From Sphingorhabdus sp. Alg231-15 (GTDB lineage: Bacteria; Pseudomonadota; Alphaproteobacteria; Sphingomonadales; Sphingomonadaceae): 64,000 bases of DNA. The stretch spans positions 1,860,001 through 1,924,000 of the forward strand of contig NZ_LT703001.1 in NCBI RefSeq assembly GCF_900149705.1, written 5' to 3'. This document shows positions 28,001 to 35,671 of this stretch, in pieces (the stretch's first letter is position 1; every line of letters begins with the position of its first letter). Under the pieces are notes generated by a model. It worked only from the letters and a program-made list of their open reading frames with translations, was not told the origin of the DNA and ran no database searches. The translations under genes and the position numbers were made by a program.

Positions 28001-28323
28001 AGGGCGTGTGTTTCATCACATTGGAAGATGAAACCGGTGTCGCCAATCTGGTGATCTGGCCGAATGTGATGGAGGAATATCGCAAAGCCATCATGCAGTC
28101 GCGGTTGATAGACATACGCGGCATCATCCAGCGCGACTCCGATGTCATCCATGTTGTGTCAGATCATCTGACGGACCGGAGTGATGCACTGCAAAGACTG
28201 TCCAATGATATCATGGATGTGCCGCTGGCCCGTGCAGATGAAGTACGCAAGCCCCTGCCCCATAGTGTTCATCGCCACCCCAGAGACGTCCGCATCATTC
28301 CCAAATCACGGGATTTTCACTAG
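25021..28323 (+). CDS. dnaE2: Error-prone DNA polymerase DnaE2 (ImuC)
   Basis: The 1100-residue C-family polymerase has an N-terminal PHP domain (YVELGVTTCFSFLRGAS...GVADLNSMAG), the polymerase core with RGSAANSAVCYVLGIT and the catalytic-aspartate motif PPDIDVDFEHERREE, and a C-terminal OB region (SLAGLVLIRQRPG, VCFITLEDETG). Its length is typical for DnaE2, shorter than replicative DnaE (~1150-1180). It performs translesion synthesis under SOS control with ImuA and ImuB, encoded immediately upstream in an overlapping operon. It is convergent with the iron transporter ATPase gene 29 bp away. Confidence 0.97.
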   Translation: MPEMDNQRPRRTLDAEGLTRNAAAPYVELGVTTCFSFLRGASDAVDLVSTAWQQGYDALGVADLNSMAGVVRLHAEALKAHIRPVIGCRLRLIGGEEFLAYPRDREAYGHLCMLLSKGKMHNAEGEWQAKGACDISLDDLVAHAENVQLIAIPGDNMEYFAAGLPDLVRVLPSLRHIAVSYLYRSNDRARINFLDRVAQDNGLSILATNDVHYHAPDRRPLQDILTCILHKTTITQAGFMLDANAERHLKSPDQMVTLFAEWPHAIRATRDVADACTFDLRQLSYEYPQETIPAGRTPQEYLTELTWKGVKDRYPDGTPHKVQMTLEKELALIEKLDIAQYFLTIHDIIQFARHEVSPPILCQGRGSAANSAVCYVLGITAVDPSKNDLLFERFISEERVEPPDIDVDFEHERREEVIQHIYEKYGRDRAGLCATVIHYRPRMAVREVGKVMGLSPDVTTALAKTIWGSWGREVGTKEAIEAGLDLRDPLIARTIKLADQMIGMPRHLSQHVGGFILTETPLTRTIPIGNGAMKDRSFIEWDKDDIDELRILKVDVLALGMLTCIRKAFDLIAAHHGKRFDLATVPQDDIAVYDMLCKGDSVGTFQVESRAQMNMLPRLKPREFYDLVIQVAIVRPGPIQGDMVHPFLRRRTGKESIIYPSPGPQYDPDELKNILHRTLGVPIFQEQAMKIAIDAAKFSPAEANELRKAMATFRSRGTIETLQDKMVGRMVERGYDPEFSQRCFDQIKGFGEYGFPESHAASFALLVYISSWIKCHYPDVFCTALLNSQPMGFYAPAQIVRDAKEHGVAVRPPDVNYSDWDNSLEPVTPGIFAVRLGLRQVDGIAMTVAKRIVQPRHTPFTDMQDVKTRAHVDSGSMRKLAAADAFRSIGLDRRQALWNSRALRDAPDLPLFNNQRDEGPDIDFTLPQMPLCEHVVADYQTLRLSLKAHPMAFLRRSMSRQGYTSCDDLKHMRNGQRVSLAGLVLIRQRPGSAKGVCFITLEDETGVANLVIWPNVMEEYRKAIMQSRLIDIRGIIQRDSDVIHVVSDHLTDRSDALQRLSNDIMDVPLARADEVRKPLPHSVHRHPRDVRIIPKSRDFH

Positions 28324-28352
28324 CGTCATTTGCACTGATCATGCGTAGCCAG

Positions 28353-29390
28353 CTATTCCGCCTGCACAATGGTTGTCAGCACCGGGTCCAGCGTAACGGT
28401 CACTGCTTTTGCGGGGTCCAAAGGCGAAGAAGCGGGCGCTCTTGCCTCCCAGCATTCGCCGGATGATGCCCTGACCCTGACCGCATTGGTCGCACCCAGT
28501 GGATGGGACTGCACAATCGCAAAAGGTCCGTCTGGCTTTTGTTCCAAGACCACGCCCTCGGGTCGCACCAAAAGCGTTGCATCCGTACCATCGGCAAATC
28601 CATCCGCCTTTACCGCGCCAAATGGCGTGTGAAGAACACCCTCCGCAACCGGGCCTGACCATTCATTCACTTCACCAAGCAAGCGCGCACCGGTCAACGA
28701 CTGCGGCTTCAGATAGACTTCTGAAGGTTTGCCAGACTGGATCACAGCGCCGTCGACCATCAAGGCCAGCTCATCCGCCATGAAAAGCGCTTCTTCCGCA
28801 TCATGAGTAACCACCAGAACCGCAGCCCCGGATTTCTTCAGTTCGCGCACCGCCATGTCGCGCAAATCCGCGCGCAGCCGGGAATCAAGACCAGAAAAAG
28901 CCTCATCAAGAAGCACGATCTCTGGCTCGGGAGCGAGCGCGCGGGCCAACGCTACCCGCTGTTGCTCGCCGCCAGACAATGTGTGCGGATAAGCCTTGGC
29001 CTTGTCATCCATCTGTACCGCTGCCAGCCGGTCCATTGCTGTTTCGCGGCGCGTCGCGGCCGTGCCGCTACGCAAGCCGAACATGACATTATCAAGCGCC
29101 GTCAAATGCGGAAAAAGCGAGAAATCCTGAAATACCAGTCCGACACTACGCTGCTCTGGTGGAATGATCACCTGGCCTTCGGTCAGCTTTTGGTCCGGAC
29201 TTGTCACGATACCGGCATCGACGTCCTCAAGGCCGGCAAAAACGCGCAGCAATGTTGACTTGCCTGCTCCCGACGGACCGAGGACCGCCGTAATCGTCCC
29301 GCGCTTGAGATCCATGTCGACAGAATCGAGTACGCGCCGACCCCGCCAGGATTTTGTCAGCGCACGCGCCTTCATTACAACATCGGTCAT
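28353..29390 (-). CDS. fbpC: Iron(III) ABC transporter ATP-binding protein (FbpC-like)
   Basis: The 345-residue ATPase has Walker A GPSGAGKST (residues 38-46), Q-loop LVFQDFSLFPHLTALDN, signature LSGGEQQRVALARAL, Walker B EIVLLDEAFSGLD and the switch His in VVTHDAEEA. A C-terminal TOBE-like domain follows (VVLEQKPDG...PLGATNAVRVRASSG). It powers periplasmic Fe(III) uptake through the adjacent permease. The ATG at 29390 overlaps the permease stop by 4 bp; longer starts within the permease gene are discounted. It is the last gene of the minus-strand iron operon. Confidence 0.92.
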   Translation of the reverse strand: MTDVVMKARALTKSWRGRRVLDSVDMDLKRGTITAVLGPSGAGKSTLLRVFAGLEDVDAGIVTSPDQKLTEGQVIIPPEQRSVGLVFQDFSLFPHLTALDNVMFGLRSGTAATRRETAMDRLAAVQMDDKAKAYPHTLSGGEQQRVALARALAPEPEIVLLDEAFSGLDSRLRADLRDMAVRELKKSGAAVLVVTHDAEEALFMADELALMVDGAVIQSGKPSEVYLKPQSLTGARLLGEVNEWSGPVAEGVLHTPFGAVKADGFADGTDATLLVRPEGVVLEQKPDGPFAIVQSHPLGATNAVRVRASSGECWEARAPASSPLDPAKAVTVTLDPVLTTIVQAE

Positions 29391-31024
29391 GGTGCGCTGC
29401 TTTCTGCTTGCCGCCGCGACACCAGCCAACTCACCAAGATCATGATCGGCAGGCCCAATCCGACCAGCATCAGGGACGGCAAGGCTGCCTGTGCCAGCCG
29501 CTCATCAGACGCATAGTGATGCGCACTCACCGCAAGTGTCTCAAAATCCAACGGTCGCAATATCATTGTCGCGGGCAATTCCTTCATGACTTCCACAAAC
29601 ACGAGTAATGCTGCTGTTGCAATGCCGCTGAAAGCAAGCGGAACATGGATGCGCCCGATGACTGCCCAGCGATTGGCGCCAAGCGAGCGAGCCGCCTGAT
29701 CCATGCTAGGCGTAATCCGGACCAGCGCACTTTCGCAAGGTCCTATAGCCGCAGCCGCAAATCGCGCCTGATAGGCGAACAGCAATGCGACCAGCCCCCC
29801 GCCCGCAATGTTTGGTGCAGCAAGGGGTGAAACGCTGTCGAGTAAATCCTGCATAGCGGCCAGAATGACGATTACACCAAGAGCCGCCACTGCACCGGGT
29901 ACCGCATAGCCGGCATGCGCAGCGCGAACTGAGGCTTGGGCAAACCATCCACCCGTGCGGGCCGCGTAGGCAGCGCCCAGTCCGAGAAACGCAGCGACGA
30001 GCGCGGATAGCGAGGCGACGGTTATCGTGCCCCAAAAGGCATCAATGGGGGAACGCACCGGCTGTGTTTCCAACGCCAGGGTCAGGAGATGCAAGCCCGG
30101 AGCGACCAAACCGAGCAGAACCGGGATGGCGCAGCACAGGCAGACGAACAGTGCAACCGGACGTGACAGTGCAACCCGGTGTTGCGGACGGTTGCGGCCA
30201 CCTAGCTCTGCGACCCGAGACCGGCGGCGAACCAGTCTTTCGCTACCAAAAATGAATAATGTGACAATCAGCAATATGAGCGCCAGGCGCGCAGCAGCTT
30301 CTGGGTCGCCAAAGGAAATCCATGACCGCAAAATTCCAACCGTGAAGGTTGGTGTGCCGAGGAAATCCACAGTGCCATAATCTGCGAGCGTTTCCATGAC
30401 CACTAGCGCGGTGCCTGCCATAATTGCAGGACGAGCGAGCGGCAGAGTGACTTTCCTGAACGCTTGCCATGGCCCTGCGCCCAATGTGCGCGCGGCTTCG
30501 AAACTGTTGGTGCCGTTGCTCTCAAAGGCCTGTCGCGCCAGCAGATATGTGTAGGGATAAAAGGATATGGAGAAGATAAATCCAGCGCCCAAAAGACCAC
30601 TAACCGTCGGGAACAATCCACCAGTGGCGTCATGGACGGGCCCGCCAACAGCGGTCATCGACATCCAGGCATAAGCAGAAACATAGCTTGGCATCGCCAG
30701 AGACAGAGGCAGCGCGACCAGCAACAGTTTGCGGCCCGGAAAATCATAACGTGTCGTTAGCCAGGCGGTTGGCACCCCCAGCAAGATCGTGCCGATGACG
30801 GTAATCACAACGAGCGCAGCAGAATTGCTGACATAGCTGGCCAGCTGGGTGTCGATTAGATGGCCCATATGAGAACCACCGCCAGTCAGCGCCATCGGGA
30901 TCAGCGCCACAACCGGCAGCGTGCAGACCAAAGCCGCAAAAACGCCAAATGGCGCGGGACCGATCCCGCGCCACCTTTGCTTGTTATGATGCCCGATTGC
31001 GTTCAAATGATGGGTCAGGGCCAA
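29387..31024 (-). CDS. fbpB: Iron(III) ABC transporter permease, fused two-domain (FbpB-like)
   Basis: The 545-residue protein has about 12 membrane segments and two copies of the binding-protein-dependent permease domain. The two EAA-loop regions are EAARTLGAGPWQAFRKVTLPLARPA and its second-half equivalent DQAARSLGANRWAVIGRIHVPLA, both contacting the ATPase. This duplicated single-chain architecture is typical of FbpB/SfuB. It moves Fe(III) delivered by the adjacent binding protein across the inner membrane. Its start overlaps the binding-protein stop by 10 bp. Confidence 0.93.
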   Translation of the reverse strand: MALTHHLNAIGHHNKQRWRGIGPAPFGVFAALVCTLPVVALIPMALTGGGSHMGHLIDTQLASYVSNSAALVVITVIGTILLGVPTAWLTTRYDFPGRKLLLVALPLSLAMPSYVSAYAWMSMTAVGGPVHDATGGLFPTVSGLLGAGFIFSISFYPYTYLLARQAFESNGTNSFEAARTLGAGPWQAFRKVTLPLARPAIMAGTALVVMETLADYGTVDFLGTPTFTVGILRSWISFGDPEAAARLALILLIVTLFIFGSERLVRRRSRVAELGGRNRPQHRVALSRPVALFVCLCCAIPVLLGLVAPGLHLLTLALETQPVRSPIDAFWGTITVASLSALVAAFLGLGAAYAARTGGWFAQASVRAAHAGYAVPGAVAALGVIVILAAMQDLLDSVSPLAAPNIAGGGLVALLFAYQARFAAAAIGPCESALVRITPSMDQAARSLGANRWAVIGRIHVPLAFSGIATAALLVFVEVMKELPATMILRPLDFETLAVSAHHYASDERLAQAALPSLMLVGLGLPIMILVSWLVSRRQAESSAP

Positions 31025-32061
31025 CCGGCTCGGTCAAACAACCGTTGTGCTTCCGCCTGATTCTCACCCAGCTTTGACAGGCTGATCGGATCTTCTTCAA
31101 ATTCACCCAGTGTTTCGAGCGCGGCATTTTCATATTCAACCGATGGAACCGCCGGATATTCGTTGGTCAGTTCGGCAAAAAAGCGCTGCGCTTTCGGGGT
31201 CATTGCAAATTCAATGAAGCGCCGGGCCAGGTCGGGGTTGGGCGCGTGTTTCGCGACGCCAGCTCCCGATACGTTGACATGGACACCCGCTTCACTGTTC
31301 GGCCAGTATACGGCAAGATTCTCGACGATTTTCTTGTCGTCATCATCGTTCATCAGGCGCGCAAAATAATAGTGATTCACCAGGGCAATGTCACATTCGC
31401 CAGCGGCCACAGCCTTGATCTGATCAGTATCGCCGCCCAGCGGATCACGGGCAAAATTGCTCGCCACGCCGCTCGCCCAGGACTGAGCCTTTTCGGTTCC
31501 CCAGCGATCGACAAGCGCTGCAAGCAAGGAGATGTTGTAGATGTTACCGGAAGAACGGGCGCAGACCTTGCCTTTGAAAGCAGGGTCGGCGAGCGTTTCG
31601 TAACCGGTGAGCTGATCCGCATTAACCCGGTCCTTGGCATAGACAATGACGCGGGCACGTTTGGCCAATCCATACCACAAGCCATCAGGATGACGCATCG
31701 CGGCCGGAACCGTTTCATTGAGGTTCTCTGACTCTAGGGGCGCGAAAAGCGCTTCCTGCTCTGCTCGCCAGAGCCGGCCTGCATCGACCGTGACAATCAC
31801 GTCAGCCGGGCTGCGCTCGCCATCTGCCTTGAGACGCTCGACAAGCAAATCGCCGTCGGCTTCAATTGTGCGGACTTCAATGCCGGTCTCTTCTTCAAAG
31901 GCTTTGTACAAAGCATAATCAGAATCGTAATGACGCGAAGAAAAAACGATCAGCATTTTTCCTTCATCGTCACCGGACCCAGCGCCATCGCTAGACGGTC
32001 CGCCATCGCATGCGGACAGGGTCAGTGCCGCAATAATCAAACCGAAGATACCAAATCGCAT
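31015..32061 (-). CDS. fbpA: Iron(III) ABC transporter substrate-binding lipoprotein (FbpA-like)
   Basis: The 348-residue protein starts at the ATG at 32061 and has a lipoprotein signal ending LTLSAC, with Cys18 as anchor. The mature protein is a class II periplasmic binding protein of the Fe(III) family: LLIVFSSRHYDSDYALYKAFEEETGIEV, VTVDAGRLWRAEQEALFAP, and the paired-Tyr region ALVNHYYFARLM that supplies iron ligands in FbpA relatives. A membrane-anchored form in a Gram-negative host is somewhat less usual than a soluble one. It hands iron to the adjacent FbpB permease. Confidence 0.93.
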   Translation of the reverse strand: MRFGIFGLIIAALTLSACDGGPSSDGAGSGDDEGKMLIVFSSRHYDSDYALYKAFEEETGIEVRTIEADGDLLVERLKADGERSPADVIVTVDAGRLWRAEQEALFAPLESENLNETVPAAMRHPDGLWYGLAKRARVIVYAKDRVNADQLTGYETLADPAFKGKVCARSSGNIYNISLLAALVDRWGTEKAQSWASGVASNFARDPLGGDTDQIKAVAAGECDIALVNHYYFARLMNDDDDKKIVENLAVYWPNSEAGVHVNVSGAGVAKHAPNPDLARRFIEFAMTPKAQRFFAELTNEYPAVPSVEYENAALETLGEFEEDPISLSKLGENQAEAQRLFDRAGWP

Positions 32062-32124
32062 ATATTGTTCCTTAAACAGTGGGATCGATGTCCCCAAACT
32101 TGCTGGCAATTGCAAGATTTATTT

Positions 32125-33123
32125 TCATTTTTGCGCGGTTCTCACCGCACCGGGCTTCGTTGCATTGACAATCAGGCTGCGGGCTTTCTCGGTGGCGCTT
32201 TTCGTATCCATCTCGCCATCCGCAATTTTCGTCCCCATGCTGAGCAATTCGCCGCTGATAACCGTACCAGTCTGCGCTTCTTCTTCGACTGTCACGCCGC
32301 GATGAGAAGCAAAGGCCTGATCCCATGAGGCGCGTACCGCCGTCCAGTAATCCTTGGTCTTGGCCCAGTAATCATCGGCTGCCTTGACGTTATAATCGTC
32401 AAATTTGGTGTAGCTATTGAGCACATATTCCTGAACAATGGGTTGGAGCTTGCCATCAACCAGTCCCATTTTCGTGTTATCCTGAAAGTGGATCCAACCG
32501 CCGGGTTTCGGGGAATGGCGGTTGATCGCAAAATAGCGGTCATAGACCGTATTCCGCACCGCATCGCGCCGGGCCAGCGGACGCCACGTCCAGTTGGAAC
32601 TCCACCGCCTGACGCCAGCTTCGGTCTCCCAGGCGCCAAGTCCGGCATAGCGTGGACTGTCGTCGACCTGATAGACGGTCTGCGACCATTTACCGGCCCG
32701 CTGGTCCGTCGGCACCGGTTGCAGTTTCCAGCGGTTGCGATCGGAGTAGACCAGTATCTTTTCCGGTTCATATTCCCAGTCCTGGCGCCAATGCTTGACG
32801 ATAAAGTCCTTGCCGTCACCCATATCGACGACCAGCAAATGCTGAAGAATGATTTTTGTACCTGTATCTTCGATTACCTTCACCACTTCATTGCCACCCG
32901 ATATCTTGCGATCGAGCGGTTCATAGCCTTTTTGCCAGGCGGTGGTTTCCTGCATATCGAACCGCACTTTGTAATTCCCGGCCATGGCAAGAATATCGGC
33001 GCGGTCTTTCTCAAAAGCAGCCTTTTTGATCGGTATTGTCTCACTGGAACCGGGCTGCATTGCCCATGCTTGGGTTGGCGTGATGGCGAAGGCCAAAAGA
33101 CCTGCATAATATCTAAGTTTCAT
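32125..33123 (-). CDS. DUF6607 family secreted protein
   Basis: The 332-residue protein has a cleavable signal peptide (MKLRYYAGLLAFAITPTQAWA) and a mature domain rich in Trp/Tyr: ILAMAGNYKVRFDMQETTAW, ILQHLLVVDMGDGKDFIVKHWRQDWEYEP, KWSQTVYQVDDSPRYAGLGAW, WRPLARRD and RNTVYDRYFAINRHSP. I recognise this as the DUF6607 family, whose members are often encoded beside TonB-dependent haem/iron receptors. Here it sits between such a receptor (42-bp gap) and FbpABC, all on the minus strand. A periplasmic or outer-membrane accessory role in iron or haem acquisition is inferred from location only. Confidence 0.8.
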   Translation of the reverse strand: MKLRYYAGLLAFAITPTQAWAMQPGSSETIPIKKAAFEKDRADILAMAGNYKVRFDMQETTAWQKGYEPLDRKISGGNEVVKVIEDTGTKIILQHLLVVDMGDGKDFIVKHWRQDWEYEPEKILVYSDRNRWKLQPVPTDQRAGKWSQTVYQVDDSPRYAGLGAWETEAGVRRWSSNWTWRPLARRDAVRNTVYDRYFAINRHSPKPGGWIHFQDNTKMGLVDGKLQPIVQEYVLNSYTKFDDYNVKAADDYWAKTKDYWTAVRASWDQAFASHRGVTVEEEAQTGTVISGELLSMGTKIADGEMDTKSATEKARSLIVNATKPGAVRTAQK

Positions 33124-33165
33124 CGTGGATCTCCTGTATCTCTCTGTGTGTGTGCTCTGCGATTT

Positions 33166-35418
33166 CTAGAAACTGGCGCTGATCGAAATGCTGGCGTTGC
33201 GTCCGGGCTGGGTAAATGCGTCCGTGATATCGGAAGATGCCGCGAGTCCTCTCACGTCGCTCCACAGCGCATATTTTTTATCGGTAATATTGAAGATACC
33301 CGCACGAACCGTGACATTTTCGGTAATCCGATAAAATGCTGTCGCATCGAATATTGCTGACTCACCTGGCCGAAAACATGCATCCGTGCATATGCCAATA
33401 GTCTCGTTTGCTTCTTTACGGGCATTGTAGGACAGGATCACCTCGCCGCCGAACCGATTGTTCGGATCACGATAGCCCAGTCCCAATATGGCATTTAGCG
33501 GATCGATCGTAGACAATGAGATGTCAGTCGAATCTGGCGCTTCTACGGTTCCATCGGCAAAGGCAATTGCAAACCGGGCGCGAAAACCATTCGCAGCCTT
33601 GTAGGAAGCGCGGGCCTCGATACCGCGGACGTCGACATTATTAAGATTGACGAACTGGAACACTGCCGGGTCAGCAGGGGAGAATGAGCCGGAAACGACT
33701 TCCTGACTAATGAAGTCGTCATAATTTGCGGTGAAGGCTGTCAGGCCGAGGTCAAAGCCATCAGCATTGTAACGAATTCCCGCTTCGATGCTCTCGCTGG
33801 TTTCCGGTTTCAGATCGGGATTGGGTGCGGAAGTATATCCAAAAGCAAGATTCTCAAAAAAATTGTTTGCCTGGCTGGGCGTCGGAGCACGAAACCCGCG
33901 TGCATAGTTGCCAAATAGCCGAACATCGTTACCCAGCTTTAAAACCGCGCCAATCTTAGGGGAGAATTTTGACCCGTCTTGCCCGATTGGCACAAAATTA
34001 GGCAACAGCGGATCGTCTTCCGGGTCGAGATCATAGAAATCAAATCGTAATGCGGGATAAAGAGTGAAGGTGCCGTCACCAAATTCCATCGCATTGCCAA
34101 CAAACAAACCGCCTAATGAAAAATCGGTCACCGGAAATGCACGCGATGGGAATGTTTCACCAAAGGGTGGTTCCACGCCATCCCGCAGGCCTTCCTGCCG
34201 GGTGATATTGTAATCACCGCCATAGGTCAGCGTGTGCGTAATCGGTCCGGTCGTAAAGTTGGTTCGGAAGTCGGCAGCAACACCATAGACCCGGTTTTCG
34301 AAACTGTTCAGCCGCTCTCGATCCGGACGTGGCTGAGCACCGGTTGGCGATCTGTCCTCATCCGAAAATTGGACATCCTCTCCATCTTGCCAATAGGCGG
34401 CAACATGCGCGTAGTTGATCAGACCAGCGGCATCATCACCGGCGTCATAGGTCCAATCAAGAGAGGCGCGTACCCGCTCCGTTGTATCTTCGGCAGTCAA
34501 GTCATCGACGATCCAGCTTGGCGGTCCCGGAAACAGAAAAACAGGTCCCCGTCCAGAGAGTATGTCAGAGAAAATCTCGCGTTCCAAATATTCACCGGTC
34601 AGGCGGACACGGTGATCGCCGCTGTTGAAGACCAGCTTTCCCAAGAAGGCGTTAGACTCTCCGTCCTGGGGATTGGGTGTTGTTCGCAAAGCCCCTTCGG
34701 AATCAACCGTGCCCTGATTATCCAGCTCTTCGAAATCACGCCGGGAATAAGCAAGCATCGCCGAAAGATTTCCAAGCTGACCAGCAATAGCAACGGTTTC
34801 GGAAAATTCATTGTCAGCGGAGCTGAATTGAGCGCGTGCGAAGCCGCCGACATTATTGCCATCCTGTATGAAATCAACCGGATCGGAGGTTGTAAAGCTC
34901 ACCGCGCCGGACAGACCATCACTGCCATATAGGGCCGAGGCGGGGCCGCGAAGGATTTCCACGGATTTGATCAGACCGATATCCGTCGCATTACCGCGCC
35001 CGACATCCTGCGCGCCAAAGCTGAAACCCTGTGGAGACCGAATACCATCAACCTGAATAAGAACACGGTTACCGCCAATACCGCGGATATTGAAATCTTC
35101 ATTTCCGGCCCGTCCCGTGGTTCCAAGAGCTGCCCCGAAGCGAGCGGGCGCGCGGCGTACCGAGATTCCGGGTTCAAAGCGGATGATATCACGAACATCG
35201 GTCGCCAGTTCATCTGCGATGCGCTCACCATCAATCACGGTTACGGTCACGGGAGCGTCCTCAATCGCAATTGGTGCCCGTGTTGCCGTAACGGTAATGC
35301 CTTCTTCTTCGTCGAAGGACTCGTCAACTTCGTCGGCCGCATAGGCCGTTTGTGACATGCAAAGCGCAAGCAGACTCGAAGTCAGGACCGGCTTGCGCCA
35401 GCACAGTAGTGATTTCAT
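33166..35418 (-). CDS. TonB-dependent receptor, haemoglobin/transferrin/lactoferrin family
   Basis: The 750-residue outer-membrane receptor has a signal peptide ending QTAYA, a TonB-box region (EGITVTATRAP), an N-terminal plug (DVRDIIRFEPGISVRRAP, DFNIRGIGGNRVLIQVDGIR, SVEILRGPASALYGSDGLSG) and a beta-barrel ending in ISISASF with terminal Phe. The FRAP box (ARGFRAPTPSQ) and NPNL-type box (APNPDLKPETSES) of haem receptors are present, but the segment between them contains no His, where haem receptors normally carry the haem ligand. Substrate is therefore uncertain: haem by another ligand, or another iron complex. A Fur-box-like site lies 27 bp upstream of the start. It leads the iron operon. 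Confidence 0.92.
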   Translation of the reverse strand: MKSLLCWRKPVLTSSLLALCMSQTAYAADEVDESFDEEEGITVTATRAPIAIEDAPVTVTVIDGERIADELATDVRDIIRFEPGISVRRAPARFGAALGTTGRAGNEDFNIRGIGGNRVLIQVDGIRSPQGFSFGAQDVGRGNATDIGLIKSVEILRGPASALYGSDGLSGAVSFTTSDPVDFIQDGNNVGGFARAQFSSADNEFSETVAIAGQLGNLSAMLAYSRRDFEELDNQGTVDSEGALRTTPNPQDGESNAFLGKLVFNSGDHRVRLTGEYLEREIFSDILSGRGPVFLFPGPPSWIVDDLTAEDTTERVRASLDWTYDAGDDAAGLINYAHVAAYWQDGEDVQFSDEDRSPTGAQPRPDRERLNSFENRVYGVAADFRTNFTTGPITHTLTYGGDYNITRQEGLRDGVEPPFGETFPSRAFPVTDFSLGGLFVGNAMEFGDGTFTLYPALRFDFYDLDPEDDPLLPNFVPIGQDGSKFSPKIGAVLKLGNDVRLFGNYARGFRAPTPSQANNFFENLAFGYTSAPNPDLKPETSESIEAGIRYNADGFDLGLTAFTANYDDFISQEVVSGSFSPADPAVFQFVNLNNVDVRGIEARASYKAANGFRARFAIAFADGTVEAPDSTDISLSTIDPLNAILGLGYRDPNNRFGGEVILSYNARKEANETIGICTDACFRPGESAIFDATAFYRITENVTVRAGIFNITDKKYALWSDVRGLAASSDITDAFTQPGRNASISISASF

Positions 35419-35444
35419 AGAGAGTTCCCTCAACTCGTATTGAT

Positions 35445-35463
35445 AATGCAAATGATTCGCATT
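35445..35463 (-). promoter_or_regulatory. Fur-box-like operator
   Basis: AATGCAAATGATTCGCATT is a 19-bp imperfect palindrome with arms AATGC(A/G)AAT, close to the Fur consensus pattern of A/T-rich hexamers and to the TGCAAATGATTCGCA-like boxes found upstream of sphingomonad TonB receptors. It lies 27 bp before the receptor start codon on the minus strand. This predicts iron-dependent repression of the receptor-DUF6607-fbpABC cluster. Confidence 0.75.
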
Positions 35464-35671
35464 ACTATCTAGGTTGCGCCATATGGAACTGTCAAACGGA
35501 AAGTGAATTTTAAGGATTCAAGGCAAGTAACGTGCCACGGTTACGGCGAAAAAGACGGATCTGGTGCGCGCAGATATTGCGAGTGAGCAGAGTGCGGCAG
35601 CCAACCGTTCAACCAAAAGATTCGGTATGATTGGCAAGAGATTCGATATGTTTGGGTAGTGACCGTTTAGA
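35464..35671. other. Intergenic region with a 21-bp-period direct repeat
   Basis: Between the Fur-like box and the btuD stop codon I see no gene. The notable feature is a direct repeat, AGATTCGGTATGATTGG (35618-35634) and AGATTCGATATGTTTGG (35639-35655), 15 of 17 bases identical, spaced 21 bp start to start (two helical turns). It lies just beyond the 3' end of btuD. Its role, if any, is unknown. Confidence 0.55.
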
